A stretch of DNA of 36,643 nt from Chloroflexota bacterium (GCA_021787395.1 JAJYLZ010000034.1:1-36643), one strand, 5' to 3'. Positions 15,371 through 23,336 are shown, counted from the stretch's first letter. Numbers and translations: made by a program. The notes: generated by a model not told the origin, from the letters alone.

Positions 15371-16219
15371 GTGGCCTCGCCCGCCGCCACCCCATCTCGG
15401 GCCGCCCGCCGGCTCGACTCGAGCCGCCCGCTCGCGGCGATCGCCGTGGCGGCCGCCGTGGTCCTGGGCCTCCCCGTCGCAGCGCTCGTCGCCCGGGCGC
15501 TGCTCAACGGTTCGCTCGCCGCCGCCGCGGGCATGCCCGTGGTGGTGGACGCGCTGCTGCTCAGCCTGGCCACGACCACGGCCTCCCTGGTGCTGATGGT
15601 GGTCCTCGGCACGCCGCTGGCGCTGCTGCTGGCCCGGCGCCGGTTCCGCGGGTCGGTCCTGCTCGAGACGATGATCGACCTCCCGATCGTCCTGCCGCCC
15701 TCGGTGGCCGGCCTCGCACTGCTGCTGCTCCTGGGCCGCAACGGCGTCCTCGGCCCGGCGCTGCGCGTGCTCGGGGTCGAGCTGCCGTTCACGACGGCCG
15801 CCGTGGTGGTGGCCCAGTGCTTCGTCGCGGCGCCGTTCTTCATCCGCTCGGCGCGGACCGGCTTCGCGGGCGTGGACCACGACCTCGAGGACGCGGCCCG
15901 CGTCGACGGCGCGGGCGAGCTCGCGCTGTTCGCGCGGATCACCGTCCCCCTCGCGGGCACGGCGCTCGCCGCCGGCCTCGTGATGTCCTGGGCGCGGGCG
16001 CTGGGCGAGTTCGGCGCCACGATCATGTTCGCGGGCAACGTGGAAGGCCACACCCAGACGCTGCCGCTGGTGGTCTACAGCGAGTTCCAGGCCGGCAACC
16101 TCGAGACGTCCGTGGCGGCGGGCGCGATCCTCGCGCTGGCCGCGTTCGGCGTGCTGGTGGCCGTGCGGCTGCTGCACTGGGGCCGCGTGCTCGACCTGCG
16201 CTCGGGGGGCGGCGGCTGA
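15371..16219 (+). CDS. modB: Molybdate ABC transporter permease ModB
   Basis: The 282-residue membrane protein has about six hydrophobic segments and the ABC permease coupling loop DLEDAARVDGAGELALFARI (EAA motif), followed by TVPLAGTALAAGLVMSWARALGEFGATIMF, a sequence highly typical of ModB/CysT permeases. LPPSVAGLALLLLLGRNGVLG is also characteristic. The start is GTG 15371, with GGGAG at 15363-15367. It would form the channel for oxyanion taken from ModA. The ATPase ModC, normally next, is not present: the rightward transcript ends here and leftward genes begin within 30 bp. Confidence 0.93.
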   Translation: MASPAATPSRAARRLDSSRPLAAIAVAAAVVLGLPVAALVARALLNGSLAAAAGMPVVVDALLLSLATTTASLVLMVVLGTPLALLLARRRFRGSVLLETMIDLPIVLPPSVAGLALLLLLGRNGVLGPALRVLGVELPFTTAAVVVAQCFVAAPFFIRSARTGFAGVDHDLEDAARVDGAGELALFARITVPLAGTALAAGLVMSWARALGEFGATIMFAGNVEGHTQTLPLVVYSEFQAGNLETSVAAGAILALAAFGVLVAVRLLHWGRVLDLRSGGGG

Positions 16220-16244
16220 CCGAGGCGCGAGACGCCGCGAGGCC

Positions 16245-16397
16245 TCAGCGGCGACGGCGTCCCTGGGCCGGGCGCCGGACGCGGAGGATCCGGATCGCGC
16301 GGCGCCAGCCGTCGTGGCGCGCCGGCGGGTCCACGTCGAGCCGGAAGACCCAGGCCGGGACCTTGGCGGGCGCCTCGGGCGGGACGGCCTCGGTCAT
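16245..16397 (-). CDS. Small basic protein of unknown function
   Basis: This 50-residue frame starts MTEAVPPEAPAKVPAWVFRL, continues DVDPPARHDGWRRAIRIL and ends in an Arg-rich tail. I recognise no family. The reason to accept it is that its ATG overlaps the stop of the upstream leftward gene (ATGA), a coupling used throughout this window. The central WRRAIRIL segment could be a short amphipathic helix. No membrane segment or cysteine is present. Confidence 0.5.
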   Translation of the reverse strand: MTEAVPPEAPAKVPAWVFRLDVDPPARHDGWRRAIRILRVRRPAQGRRRR

Positions 16398-16801
16398 CCG
16401 AACCACCGGCCCTGGTCGGCGCGGGTCACGCGCGGCCCGACGCCGTGCCGGACGATGACGGGCCAGGCCGGCAGGCCGGCCGACCGCAGGAGCTCCAGGC
16501 ACCGGACAGCCAGCGCGGCCGCGAGCGGGTCGCTGGCGAGTGCGGCCACGGCGCCCCGGAAGGTGAGGTCCGCGGTGGGGGCCGCCCTGCGGTCCAGCTC
16601 GCTGGGGTCCGTAGCCGGGGCCAGCGCGCTCCGGTGGGCGGCGACGGCCGCGATGAACGACTCGGCGAGCCATCTGGCCGGAGGCGGCTCGTCGCGGTCG
16701 AGCACATGGATGAGGGCCGAGGCGAGCAGCCTCGTGGGCGACAAGGCTGCGAACGACGCCACGGAGTGGACAGGCTCGGCGCGCAGATCGGGTGCGGTCA
16801 T
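16394..16801 (-). CDS. Hypothetical protein, Ala/Arg-rich helical
   Basis: The 135 residues (start ATG 16801) include SFAALSPTRLLASALIHVLD, PARWLAESFIAAVAAHRSAL, TADLTFRGAVAALASDPLAA and a tail VIVRHGVGPRVTRADQGRWFG. The pattern is mainly amphipathic helices, without signal peptide, membrane span or metal motif. I do not recognise the family; related small proteins with two LxxAL helices are often annotated as SAV_6107-like, but I cannot support that assignment. It is coupled to the 50-residue gene that follows. Confidence 0.55.
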   Translation of the reverse strand: MTAPDLRAEPVHSVASFAALSPTRLLASALIHVLDRDEPPPARWLAESFIAAVAAHRSALAPATDPSELDRRAAPTADLTFRGAVAALASDPLAAALAVRCLELLRSAGLPAWPVIVRHGVGPRVTRADQGRWFG

Positions 16802-16856
16802 GCGCGCATCCTCGCCAGCCGTCGTTGCCGACGCGTGAACGCGCCGTGAAAGGTCC

Positions 16857-16878
16857 GGCGGGGCGGCCGCGCCCCGCC
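16857..16878. other. Strong GC stem-loop between divergent genes
   Basis: GGCGGGGC-GGCCGC-GCCCCGCC has a perfect 8-bp stem and lies in the 215-bp space between the leftward unknown pair and the rightward saccharopine-dehydrogenase-like gene. It is upstream of both, so a regulatory rather than a terminating role is more likely. Confidence 0.4.
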
Positions 16879-17016
16879 CGCCGTGCCGCCTGCCGGCCCG
16901 ATGCCGCACGCCAGGCGGCGCGCCTGACATCATCTCCCCAGCGGGGCGAGGCCCCAGTCAATGCTCGAGCGGTGCGGGCCCGTCCCGTCGGCGCCGCCCC
17001 CAACGAGGTGCCAGTC

Positions 17017-18240
17017 ATGCGGATCCTGGTCATCGGCGCCGGCGGCGTCGGCAGTGCGGTGGTGGGCATCGCGTCGCGGCGCGGCTTCTTCGAGCGCATG
17101 GTGGTCGCGGACTACGACCCGGCCCGCGTGGAGCACGCGCTGCTGCAGGTGGCCGGCGACCGGCGGTTCGCCGGCGCCCGCGTGGACGCCTCGAGCGTGG
17201 ACGCCATGGTGGCGCTGATCCGCGAGCAGCAGATCACCCACGTGCTCAACGCGGTGGACCCGCGGTTCGTGATGCCGATCTTCGACGCCTGCTTCGCCGC
17301 CGGCGTCACGTATCTCGACATGGCGATGTCGCTGTCCAGGCCGCATCCCGAGCAGCCCTACGCGCTGGCCGGCCTCAAGCTGGGCGACGAGCAGTTCGCC
17401 AAGGCCGAGGCGTGGGAGCGGGCCGGCCGCCTCGCGCTGGTGGGCATCGGGGTCGAGCCCGGGCTCTCGGACATCTTCGCCCGCTACGCGCAGGACGAGC
17501 TGTTCAGCGAGATCGACGAGGCGGGCGTCCGCGACGGCGCCAACCTGGTCGTGGACGGCTACGACTTCGCGCCGTCGTTCTCCATCTGGACCACGATCGA
17601 GGAGTGCCTCAACCCGCCGGCGATCTGGGAGGAGGGCAAGGGCTGGTTCACCACGCCGCCGTTCTCCGAGCCCGAGGTGTTCGAGTTCCCCGAGGGCATC
17701 GGCCCGGTGGAGTGCGTGAACGTGGAGCACGAGGAGGTGCTGCTCATCCCGCGCTGGGTCAAGGCCAAGCGGGTAACCTTCAAGTACGGCCTGGGCGACG
17801 AGTTCATCAACGTCCTAAAGGTGCTCCACACGCTCGGCCTGGACAGGACCGAGCCGGTGTCCGTGAAGGGCGTGGCGGTCTCGCCGCGCGACGTGGTGGC
17901 CGCCTGCCTGCCCGACCCGGCCGGTCTGGGCGCCAGGATGCACGGCAAGACGTGCGCCGGCACGTACGTCACCGGCAGGGGCAAGGACGGGCGCCCCCGC
18001 GCGGTCTACCTGTACCACGTCGTGGACAGCGACTGGTCCTGGCAGGAGTACCGGAGCCAGGCCGTCGTGTGGCAGACGGCGATCAACCCGGTCGTCGCGC
18101 TGGAGCTGCTGGCGTCGGGGACCTGGAGCGGGGCCGGCGTGCTCGGGCCCGAGGCGTTCGCGCCCAGGCCGTTCCTCGACCTGCTGACCGCCTACGGCTC
18201 GCCGTGGGGCATGCGCGAGGCGGCCGTCGCGGGGGCCTGA
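17017..18240 (+). CDS. Saccharopine dehydrogenase-like NAD(P)-dependent enzyme
   Basis: The 407-residue protein begins with the Rossmann motif RILVIGAGGVGSAV, followed by VVADYDPARVEHAL, VDAMVALIREQQITHVLNAV, YLDMAMSLSRPHPEQPYALA and GIGVEPGLSDIFARYA, the usual order for the Lys9/saccharopine reductase and carboxynorspermidine dehydrogenase superfamily. The C-terminal domain has EEVLLIPRWVKAKRVTFKYG and CLPDPAGLGARMHGKTCAGTYVTG. These enzymes make or break a secondary amine between an amino acid and an oxoacid or aldehyde. The start ATG 17017 has GAGGTG about 7 nt upstream. No lysine or polyamine partner is adjacent, so the reaction is open. Confidence 0.85.
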   Translation: MRILVIGAGGVGSAVVGIASRRGFFERMVVADYDPARVEHALLQVAGDRRFAGARVDASSVDAMVALIREQQITHVLNAVDPRFVMPIFDACFAAGVTYLDMAMSLSRPHPEQPYALAGLKLGDEQFAKAEAWERAGRLALVGIGVEPGLSDIFARYAQDELFSEIDEAGVRDGANLVVDGYDFAPSFSIWTTIEECLNPPAIWEEGKGWFTTPPFSEPEVFEFPEGIGPVECVNVEHEEVLLIPRWVKAKRVTFKYGLGDEFINVLKVLHTLGLDRTEPVSVKGVAVSPRDVVAACLPDPAGLGARMHGKTCAGTYVTGRGKDGRPRAVYLYHVVDSDWSWQEYRSQAVVWQTAINPVVALELLASGTWSGAGVLGPEAFAPRPFLDLLTAYGSPWGMREAAVAGA

Positions 18241-19200
18241 TCAGAGGCGCTCGATGCGCCGGCCGGCAAGCCGGGGCCCCCGGCGCGGCGCGGCCACGCC
18301 CGAGGCCTCGAGCAGCCGGACCACGCGGCCTCGCTGCCCGGCGTACGGCTCGAGGAGCTCGAGCATCCGCTCGTCGGTCCCCTGCCGCTCGCCGGCCAGC
18401 GCCCACGCGACGAGGTCCGGCAGGTGGAAGTCGCCCACGCTGACCGCGTCCGGGTCGCCGAACGCCCGCGCGCCCACCTCGGCGGCCGTCCACGGGCCGA
18501 TGCCGGGAAATCGCCGGAGGGCGGCGTAGGCCTCGGCCGGGTCGGCGCCCGGCCCGGCCGCCGTCTCGGCCAGCCGCTCCAGCCGGGGCGCCTCGCGCGC
18601 CACGGCGCGGAGGAGCTCCGCGCGCCGCCGCTCGAGACCGACCGGGTGGAACGCGTAGTAGGGGAGCTCCGCGAGCACCGCCGGGTCGGCGGGGGCGCGC
18701 ATCCCCCGCTCGCCGGCCGGGCCTGGCGCCTGCTCGCCCCATCTGGCGAGGATCCCCCGGTAGGCGCGGGACGCCTCCGCGCCCGTCACCTTCTGCTCGA
18801 GGATCGCCGGCACCAGCGCCTCGAGGACGCTGCCGGTCCGCCCGATGCGGAGGCCGCGGAGCCGGCGGGCCGCCTCGGCCACGACGGCGTGGCGGGGGAC
18901 GAGCACGGCCGGGTCATCGTCGAGGCCGAGCAGCGCCTCGAGGCCCTCGAGCCCCCGCTCCGCGCCCGGACCCCAGGCGCGCGCCCGCACCCGCTCGCCC
19001 GGGACGATGACCTCGATGAACATGGCCACCGGGCCGTCGGGGGTCCGGGCGGCCCGCCAGGCCGAGCCCGACGCCTCGAACCGGAGCGCGGGGTCCGGGC
19101 GGGCGTGCCCGTGGATCCCGAGCGTCAGGCGCAGGTCGAGCGGCCCTGCCAGCTCGAGCGTTCGCTCGAGGGGATCGGACAGCGCGGTGTCGCCAGGCAC
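18241..19200 (-). CDS. DNA-3-methyladenine glycosylase family protein (AlkA-like)
   Basis: The 319-residue protein has an N-terminal AlkA-N-like beta domain, then the HhH-GPD helical domain: LEALVPAILEQKVTGAEASR, helix-hairpin-helix LRRFPGIGPWTAAEVGARAF, and the catalytic Asp in VSVGDFHLPDLVAWALAGER. It would remove alkylated bases from DNA. There is no iron-sulfur Cys cluster. The start is GTG 19200 (VPGDTALSDPL). Its stop codon directly abuts the stop of the facing saccharopine-dehydrogenase-like gene, leaving zero intergenic bases, so the two transcripts must overlap at their 3-prime ends. Confidence 0.88.
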   Translation of the reverse strand: MPGDTALSDPLERTLELAGPLDLRLTLGIHGHARPDPALRFEASGSAWRAARTPDGPVAMFIEVIVPGERVRARAWGPGAERGLEGLEALLGLDDDPAVLVPRHAVVAEAARRLRGLRIGRTGSVLEALVPAILEQKVTGAEASRAYRGILARWGEQAPGPAGERGMRAPADPAVLAELPYYAFHPVGLERRRAELLRAVAREAPRLERLAETAAGPGADPAEAYAALRRFPGIGPWTAAEVGARAFGDPDAVSVGDFHLPDLVAWALAGERQGTDERMLELLEPYAGQRGRVVRLLEASGVAAPRRGPRLAGRRIERL

Positions 19201-19261
19201 CGCCTAAGGGTACGGGACGTCGCGTGACGGCCTGATGGGGGCGATCGGGACGAATCCCTAC

Positions 19262-19286
19262 TTGACAACTCAGGTATCTTGTCCAA
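19262..19286. promoter_or_regulatory. Inverted repeat upstream of the RlpA-like gene
   Basis: TTGACAA (19262-19268) faces TTGTCCAA (19279-19286) with a 10-nt spacer, in a locally AT-richer stretch just before GTG 19293. TATCTT (19275-19280) inside it could be a -10 box for a near-leaderless transcript. TTGACA cannot be its -35 because only 7 nt separate them, so an operator is the better reading. Confidence 0.3.
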
Positions 19287-19292
19287 CGCATC

Positions 19293-19898
19293 GTGCGAAC
19301 CAGGATCATCGTCGCGATCGCGGCGCTCATTGCCGCGACCGCCCTGGTCGTCGGCCCCGATACAGCGGGGGCTCGCGAGCCGAGCGTTGCCCAGACGCTC
19401 GGCCCGACGCAGTTCCGCGCCGTCACGCTCGTGGCGCCCTCGGACACGCCGGCGACGACGATCACCACGCTTGACATCGCGCAGCGCTCGGCCGGATGGC
19501 TCGGGCCCGCCACGGCATTGGCCGAGGCCGGCGTCACGGCCGAGGTGGCGGGAGCGCGCCCGCCGGGCCCCCAGCCCACGGTCCAGCCCAGGCAGGCGCC
19601 GAAGAACCCCTGGCACTACGACGGGAACGTCAGCTGGTACGGTCCCGGCATGTACGGGTGGCACACGGCCTGCGGCGTGATCCTGACCAAGTCCATCCGG
19701 GGCGTCGCCAGCCGCACGCTGCCGTGCGGCACCCTGGTCACGTTCCGCGATCCGCTCAGCGGCCGCACCGCGACGGTCCCGGTCATCGACCGCGGGCCGT
19801 ACGTCGCCGGGCGCACCTGGGACCTGTCCGGCGGCCTGTGCACGTACCTCGACCACTGCTACACGGGCAGCCTCGACTGGAGGCTCGCCGGCGGCTGA
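19293..19898 (+). CDS. Exported double-psi beta-barrel protein (RlpA-like)
   Basis: The 201-residue protein has a signal peptide (about 1-27, ending AGAREP), a low-complexity spacer, and a C-terminal double-psi beta-barrel (about 105-195). Landmarks are NVSWYGPGMYGWHTACG, ASRTLPCGTLVTFRDP, VPVIDRGPYVAGRTWDLSGG, closely matching RlpA, whose family acts on cell-wall glycan as lytic transglycosylase. Where RlpA usually has TASG and LPFG this protein has TACG and LPCG, and two more cysteines follow in GLCTYLDHCY, suggesting two disulfides. The SPOR domain of RlpA is absent. The start is GTG 19293 since the signal peptide begins there. Confidence 0.85.
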   Translation: MRTRIIVAIAALIAATALVVGPDTAGAREPSVAQTLGPTQFRAVTLVAPSDTPATTITTLDIAQRSAGWLGPATALAEAGVTAEVAGARPPGPQPTVQPRQAPKNPWHYDGNVSWYGPGMYGWHTACGVILTKSIRGVASRTLPCGTLVTFRDPLSGRTATVPVIDRGPYVAGRTWDLSGGLCTYLDHCYTGSLDWRLAGG

Positions 19899-20061
19899 GC
19901 CGGGCGGCGGCGCCGGCCCCGCGGGTTCCTGTGGAAAGCCTCATCCGCGCCTCACGTTGGCCGCGGACGCCGGGACTACGGTTGTGACAGGCGGAGCCGA
20001 ATCCCGTTGGCCCGCACCTGCTGGAGGACTCCGTGGCCGCGTCGCGAACTGAGACTTGGCG

Positions 20062-21330
20062 GTGAGCCGCCGCCAACGCGGGTCGCGCCGCGTCGCAGAC
20101 CGGGCCTTCGGCGGCGCGGAGTCGCCGTCGCGGGCCTCCCGCCCATCGCAGCCCAGGGACGGCGCATCGCTCTGGGCGCAGCTGGCCGGCGCGAGCCCGG
20201 CGGCCCGAGCCCTGGTGCCGGTGCGGTTCTTCTTCGGGGCCACGTTCGTGTACGCCGGCCTCGACAAGATCGTCGATCCCACGTTCTTCGACCCCAACTC
20301 GCCCTCCTCCATCACGGCCCAGCTGACGGCATTCACCCGGACCTCGCCGGTGGCGTTCCTCATCCGGCCGTCGGAGCCGTTCGCGGTCCCGATCGGCCTC
20401 CTGATCGCCCTGGCGGAGATCGCAGTCGGCCTCGGCGCCATCTCCGGGCTGCTGTTCCGGCTGGCTGCAGCCGGTGGCGCGATGCTGTCGTTCCTGTTCT
20501 TCCTGACCGCATCCTGGTCCACGCACCCGTACTACTACGGGCCGGACTTGCCGTACGCGTTCGGCTGGCTCGCCCTCGCGATCGGCGGGACCAGCGGCGT
20601 GCTGGTGCCCGGGTTCATCGCGGACCTCGGCGCGACCGTCGAGTCGGCGGTCCCCTGGGGCCAGCGCGTCGGCAGTCCGGCGTCCGTCTCGGGGTTCCGC
20701 CCGCCGAGCTACCTCGACGAGGAGCCGTCGGTCTCCCGCCGCGTGGTGGTGCAGACCGGCGTCCTGGCCGGGGCCACGCTCGCGGTCGGGGCGCTCGCCC
20801 TGCCCATCCGCCTGTTCCGCGGCGATGACGCCGCGGCCGGCGGCGGCGCAGGCGATGCCTCAGGCGCGTCCCTGGCCGCGGCGACCGGCGCTTCGGCCGC
20901 CCCCGCGGCGTCCACGGCCCCGAGCACGGCGCCGGTGCCGGGCGGACCCACGTCCGCGCCCTACGCCTCCCCGACGCCCCGGGCCGCCGCCAACGGCCTG
21001 GAGGTGGCGACCACGGCCCAGGTGAACCAGGCCGGGGCCGTCCGGATCATCGTGCCCGCGAATGCCCCCGCCTCGCTGCCGGCCGGCGACCCGGCGATCG
21101 TGGTCAAGCTCAAGGGCGGCGGCTACGCCTGCTTCGACGCCATCTGCACGCACGCGGGCTGCCGCGTGGGCTGGGACGCCGTGGACGACGTCCTCCTGTG
21201 CCCGTGCCACGGCGCGGCCTACGACCCGAACAACCACGCGGCCGTGCTGCAGGGGCCCACCAACCAGCCCCTGCTCGAGCTGCCGCTCGTGATCGACTCC
21301 AAGACCGGGACGATCAGCCTCCAGGCCTGA
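20062..21330 (+). CDS. DoxD/DoxX-like membrane domain fused to a Rieske [2Fe-2S] domain
   Basis: The 422 residues have three parts. The N-terminal half is a DoxD-type domain (TQO small subunit-like) with about four helices: VPVRFFFGATFVYAGLDKIV, the region after SSITAQLTAF, IGLLIALAEIAVGLGAISGL, and AMLSFLFFLTASWSTHPYYY. A twin-arginine-type anchor (SRRVVVQTGVLAGATLAVGA, about 228-250) and an Ala/Ser/Pro linker follow. The C-terminal Rieske domain carries CTHAGC and CPCHG, the two Cys-His pairs of the cluster. It would accept electrons at the outer membrane face, perhaps from thiosulfate or quinol. GTG 20062 is chosen; TTG 20056 is also possible. Confidence 0.87.
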   Translation: MSRRQRGSRRVADRAFGGAESPSRASRPSQPRDGASLWAQLAGASPAARALVPVRFFFGATFVYAGLDKIVDPTFFDPNSPSSITAQLTAFTRTSPVAFLIRPSEPFAVPIGLLIALAEIAVGLGAISGLLFRLAAAGGAMLSFLFFLTASWSTHPYYYGPDLPYAFGWLALAIGGTSGVLVPGFIADLGATVESAVPWGQRVGSPASVSGFRPPSYLDEEPSVSRRVVVQTGVLAGATLAVGALALPIRLFRGDDAAAGGGAGDASGASLAAATGASAAPAASTAPSTAPVPGGPTSAPYASPTPRAAANGLEVATTAQVNQAGAVRIIVPANAPASLPAGDPAIVVKLKGGGYACFDAICTHAGCRVGWDAVDDVLLCPCHGAAYDPNNHAAVLQGPTNQPLLELPLVIDSKTGTISLQA

Positions 21331-21345
21331 CCCGGGACCACGGCG

Positions 21346-21351
21346 TAGGCT
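21346..21351 (+). promoter_or_regulatory. Candidate -10 box of the GH3 lipoprotein gene (leaderless type)
   Basis: TAGGCT lies 7 nt before GTG 21359, with no Shine-Dalgarno sequence between, repeating the layout seen before murT and DUF2277. Confidence 0.4.
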
Positions 21352-21358
21352 GTGCGCC

Positions 21359-22630
21359 GTGGATCGCGAGGCCGGACCGGTGCTGTCGCGGCGCGCCCTG
21401 CTCGCCGGGCTGGGCCTGGGCGGGCTGGCGGCGGTCGCGGCGGCCTGCAGCCCAGCGTCCTCGACCGCCCCGTCCGCAGTCGCATCGGCCTCGTCGCCGC
21501 CCGCGTCCCCTCCGGCGCCCGCGTCCTCCGGGCCGGCGGCCAGCCCGGCCCCGTCGCCGTCCGCGCCCCCCGCCGCGTCCAGCACGCCGGGCCCGTCGCC
21601 CGTTGACCGTCTGCGCGCCCGGGTCGCGGGCCTGCTGGTCGTCGGGTTCCGCGGCGAGCGCCTGGCGGACGCCCCGTGGGTGCGGACCGCGATCGAGCGG
21701 GACGGGCTGGGCGGGGTGATCCTGTTCGACCGCGACCAGCTGACCGGCCAGGGCCGCAACGTGGCCTCGCCGGCCCAGGTCGCCGCGCTCACGGCCGAGC
21801 TCCGGGCGGCGGCCGGAGCGGCCGGGCTGCTCGTCGGGGTGGACCAGGAGGGCGGGGTGGTGACCCGCCTCGGGCCCTCCCACGGCTTCCCGGCCCTGGC
21901 CTCCGAGGCGCAGGTCGGGGCGGGGACGCTGGCGGCGGCGCGGACCTGGGCGCGGACGCTGGCCGGGACCGTGGCCGACGCGGGCTGCAACCTCGACTTC
22001 GCGCCGGTCGTGGACCTCGACGTGAACCCGGCCAGCCCCGCGATCGGCGCGCTCGGCCGCGCCTTCTCCGCCGACCCGGCCGTCGTGGCGCAGCGGGCCG
22101 CCGTCGAGATCGACGCGCTGCGCGCCCGGGGCGTCCGCTCCGCCGCCAAGCACTTCCCGGGCATCGGCTCGTCCACCGTGAACACCGACTTCGGCGTGGC
22201 CGACGTGACCCGGACGTGGAGCGCGGTCGAGCTCGAGCCCTACCGCAGCCTCAACGCCGCCGGCAGGCTGGACGCCGTGATGGTGGGCCACGTGGTGAAC
22301 GGCCAGATCGACGCGCGGTACCCGGCCTCGCTCAGCCCCGCGACGCTGGCACGGCTCCGCGGCGACATCGGCTTCGACGGGCCCGCGATCACGGACGACC
22401 TGCAGGCCGCCGCCATCACCGCGCGCTACGGCGCCGACGAGGCCGTCCTCCTCGCGCTCGAGGCCGGCAACGACCTGCTGCTGTTCGCCAACCAGCAGGT
22501 GTACGACCCCGGCATCGTCGGCCACGTCGTGGACGTGGTCATGGGCGCCGTCGCCCACGGGCGTCTGACGGGGGCGCAGATCGATGCCAAGTGGACGCGG
22601 CGGCAGGCGCTCCTCGGGCTCCCCGCCTAG
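21359..22630 (+). CDS. Tat-exported lipoprotein of glycoside hydrolase family 3 (beta-N-acetylhexosaminidase-like)
   Basis: The 423 residues start with a twin-arginine lipoprotein signal (SRRALLAGLGLGG, lipobox AAAC near residue 31), a long Ala/Ser/Pro linker (about 35-80), and a GH3 N-terminal barrel: GVILFDRDQL, LLVGVDQEGGVVTRL, FAPVVDLDVNP, the KHFPG loop with its catalytic His, VMVGHVV and the nucleophile Asp in GPAITDDLQAAAI. This is the NagZ/NamZ-type single-domain form, lacking the GH3 C-terminal domain. As an exported enzyme it would act on wall-derived amino sugars outside the cell. The start GTG 21359 fits both the leaderless promoter and the signal peptide. Confidence 0.9.
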   Translation: MDREAGPVLSRRALLAGLGLGGLAAVAAACSPASSTAPSAVASASSPPASPPAPASSGPAASPAPSPSAPPAASSTPGPSPVDRLRARVAGLLVVGFRGERLADAPWVRTAIERDGLGGVILFDRDQLTGQGRNVASPAQVAALTAELRAAAGAAGLLVGVDQEGGVVTRLGPSHGFPALASEAQVGAGTLAAARTWARTLAGTVADAGCNLDFAPVVDLDVNPASPAIGALGRAFSADPAVVAQRAAVEIDALRARGVRSAAKHFPGIGSSTVNTDFGVADVTRTWSAVELEPYRSLNAAGRLDAVMVGHVVNGQIDARYPASLSPATLARLRGDIGFDGPAITDDLQAAAITARYGADEAVLLALEAGNDLLLFANQQVYDPGIVGHVVDVVMGAVAHGRLTGAQIDAKWTRRQALLGLPA

Positions 22631-22696
22631 CGCTGACCCCCTGTCGGCCGCCAGGCCCGGATTGGCGCTCGGCGCGCCCCCACCGGCCGATCGTCG

Positions 22697-22702
22697 TACG
22701 GT
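22697..22702 (+). promoter_or_regulatory. Candidate -10 box of the shikimate-kinase-like gene
   Basis: TACGGT lies 6 nt before ATG 22709, identical in hexamer and spacing to the arsR promoter. It abuts the alternative ATG 22703, which argues for 22709 as the real start. Confidence 0.4.
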
Positions 22703-22708
22703 ATGGCG

Positions 22709-23287
22709 ATGCAGGATCCCGACCCCGCCCCGCCCGCCCCGACCGCGCCGGGCGATCCGCTCGCCCGGTTCCGCCACATCGTGTTCGTCGGGCTGATGGG
22801 CAGCGGCAAGTCCACCGTCGGCCACCTGGTGGCCAGCAGGCTGGGCCGGCCGGTCCATGACTCGGACGAGGAGATCGAGGCGCGGACGGCGCACACCGTC
22901 CGCGAGATCCGCGACCTCGAGAGCACCGACGCGCTCCACGACATCGAGGCGGCGCACCTGCTGGGGGCGCTGCTGGGCGGGGGCCCCGACGTCGTCTGCC
23001 CGGCCGCCTCGATCGCCGACCGCGACGAGTGCCTCGCCGCGCTCCGGGCCGAGGACGTGGCGGTCGTCTGGCTCGACGTGGACCCCGCGGTCGCAGCCGG
23101 GCGGTTCTCGAGCGGGAGCTACCGGCCGAGCTACGGCGACGACCCGGCGGTCTTCCTCGCGGCGCAGCGCGCGCAGCGCGGCCCTCGGTTCGCGTCGGTG
23201 GCGACGCTCGTCCTCGACGCCGGGCAGCACGCGCCCGAGGCGCTCGCGGATGCCGTGCTGGCCGGGCTCGCCCGCCGCCCGTCCTGA
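22709..23287 (+). CDS. Shikimate-kinase-like P-loop kinase lacking substrate residues
   Basis: The 192-residue protein has the size and fold of shikimate kinase: P-loop VFVGLMGSGKSTVGH (about 29-43), DSDEEIEARTAHTVREI with the conserved first Asp, and a terminal LDVDPAVAAGRF. The second half diverges. Where shikimate kinase has an FR pair (Arg58 in E. coli AroK numbering) this protein has LHDIE, and where it has the GGG loop that binds shikimate this protein has VVCPAASIAD. So nucleotide binding is retained but shikimate recognition is probably not; it may phosphorylate another small molecule. No aromatic-pathway gene is nearby. ATG 22703 is an equally possible start by sequence alone. Confidence 0.75.
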   Translation: MQDPDPAPPAPTAPGDPLARFRHIVFVGLMGSGKSTVGHLVASRLGRPVHDSDEEIEARTAHTVREIRDLESTDALHDIEAAHLLGALLGGGPDVVCPAASIADRDECLAALRAEDVAVVWLDVDPAVAAGRFSSGSYRPSYGDDPAVFLAAQRAQRGPRFASVATLVLDAGQHAPEALADAVLAGLARRPS

Positions 23288-23336
23288 TCCGCGGCGCGCC
23301 CCGACCGGCCACGCGCTCTGATCCGCCGCGCGCCCC
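23285..23336. repeat. 18-bp imperfect direct repeat after the kinase-like gene
   Basis: TGATCCGCGGCGCGCCCC (23285-23302, beginning with the stop codon) recurs at 23319-23336 with one mismatch (GCC for GCG), a 34-bp period. No function is apparent. Confidence 0.6.

Noticed and set aside
19262..19267. TTGACA as a sigma-70 -35 box for the RlpA-like gene
   Set aside because: The only -10-like hexamer (TATCTT) is 7 nt away, and at the proper distance there is only GC-rich sequence next to the start codon.
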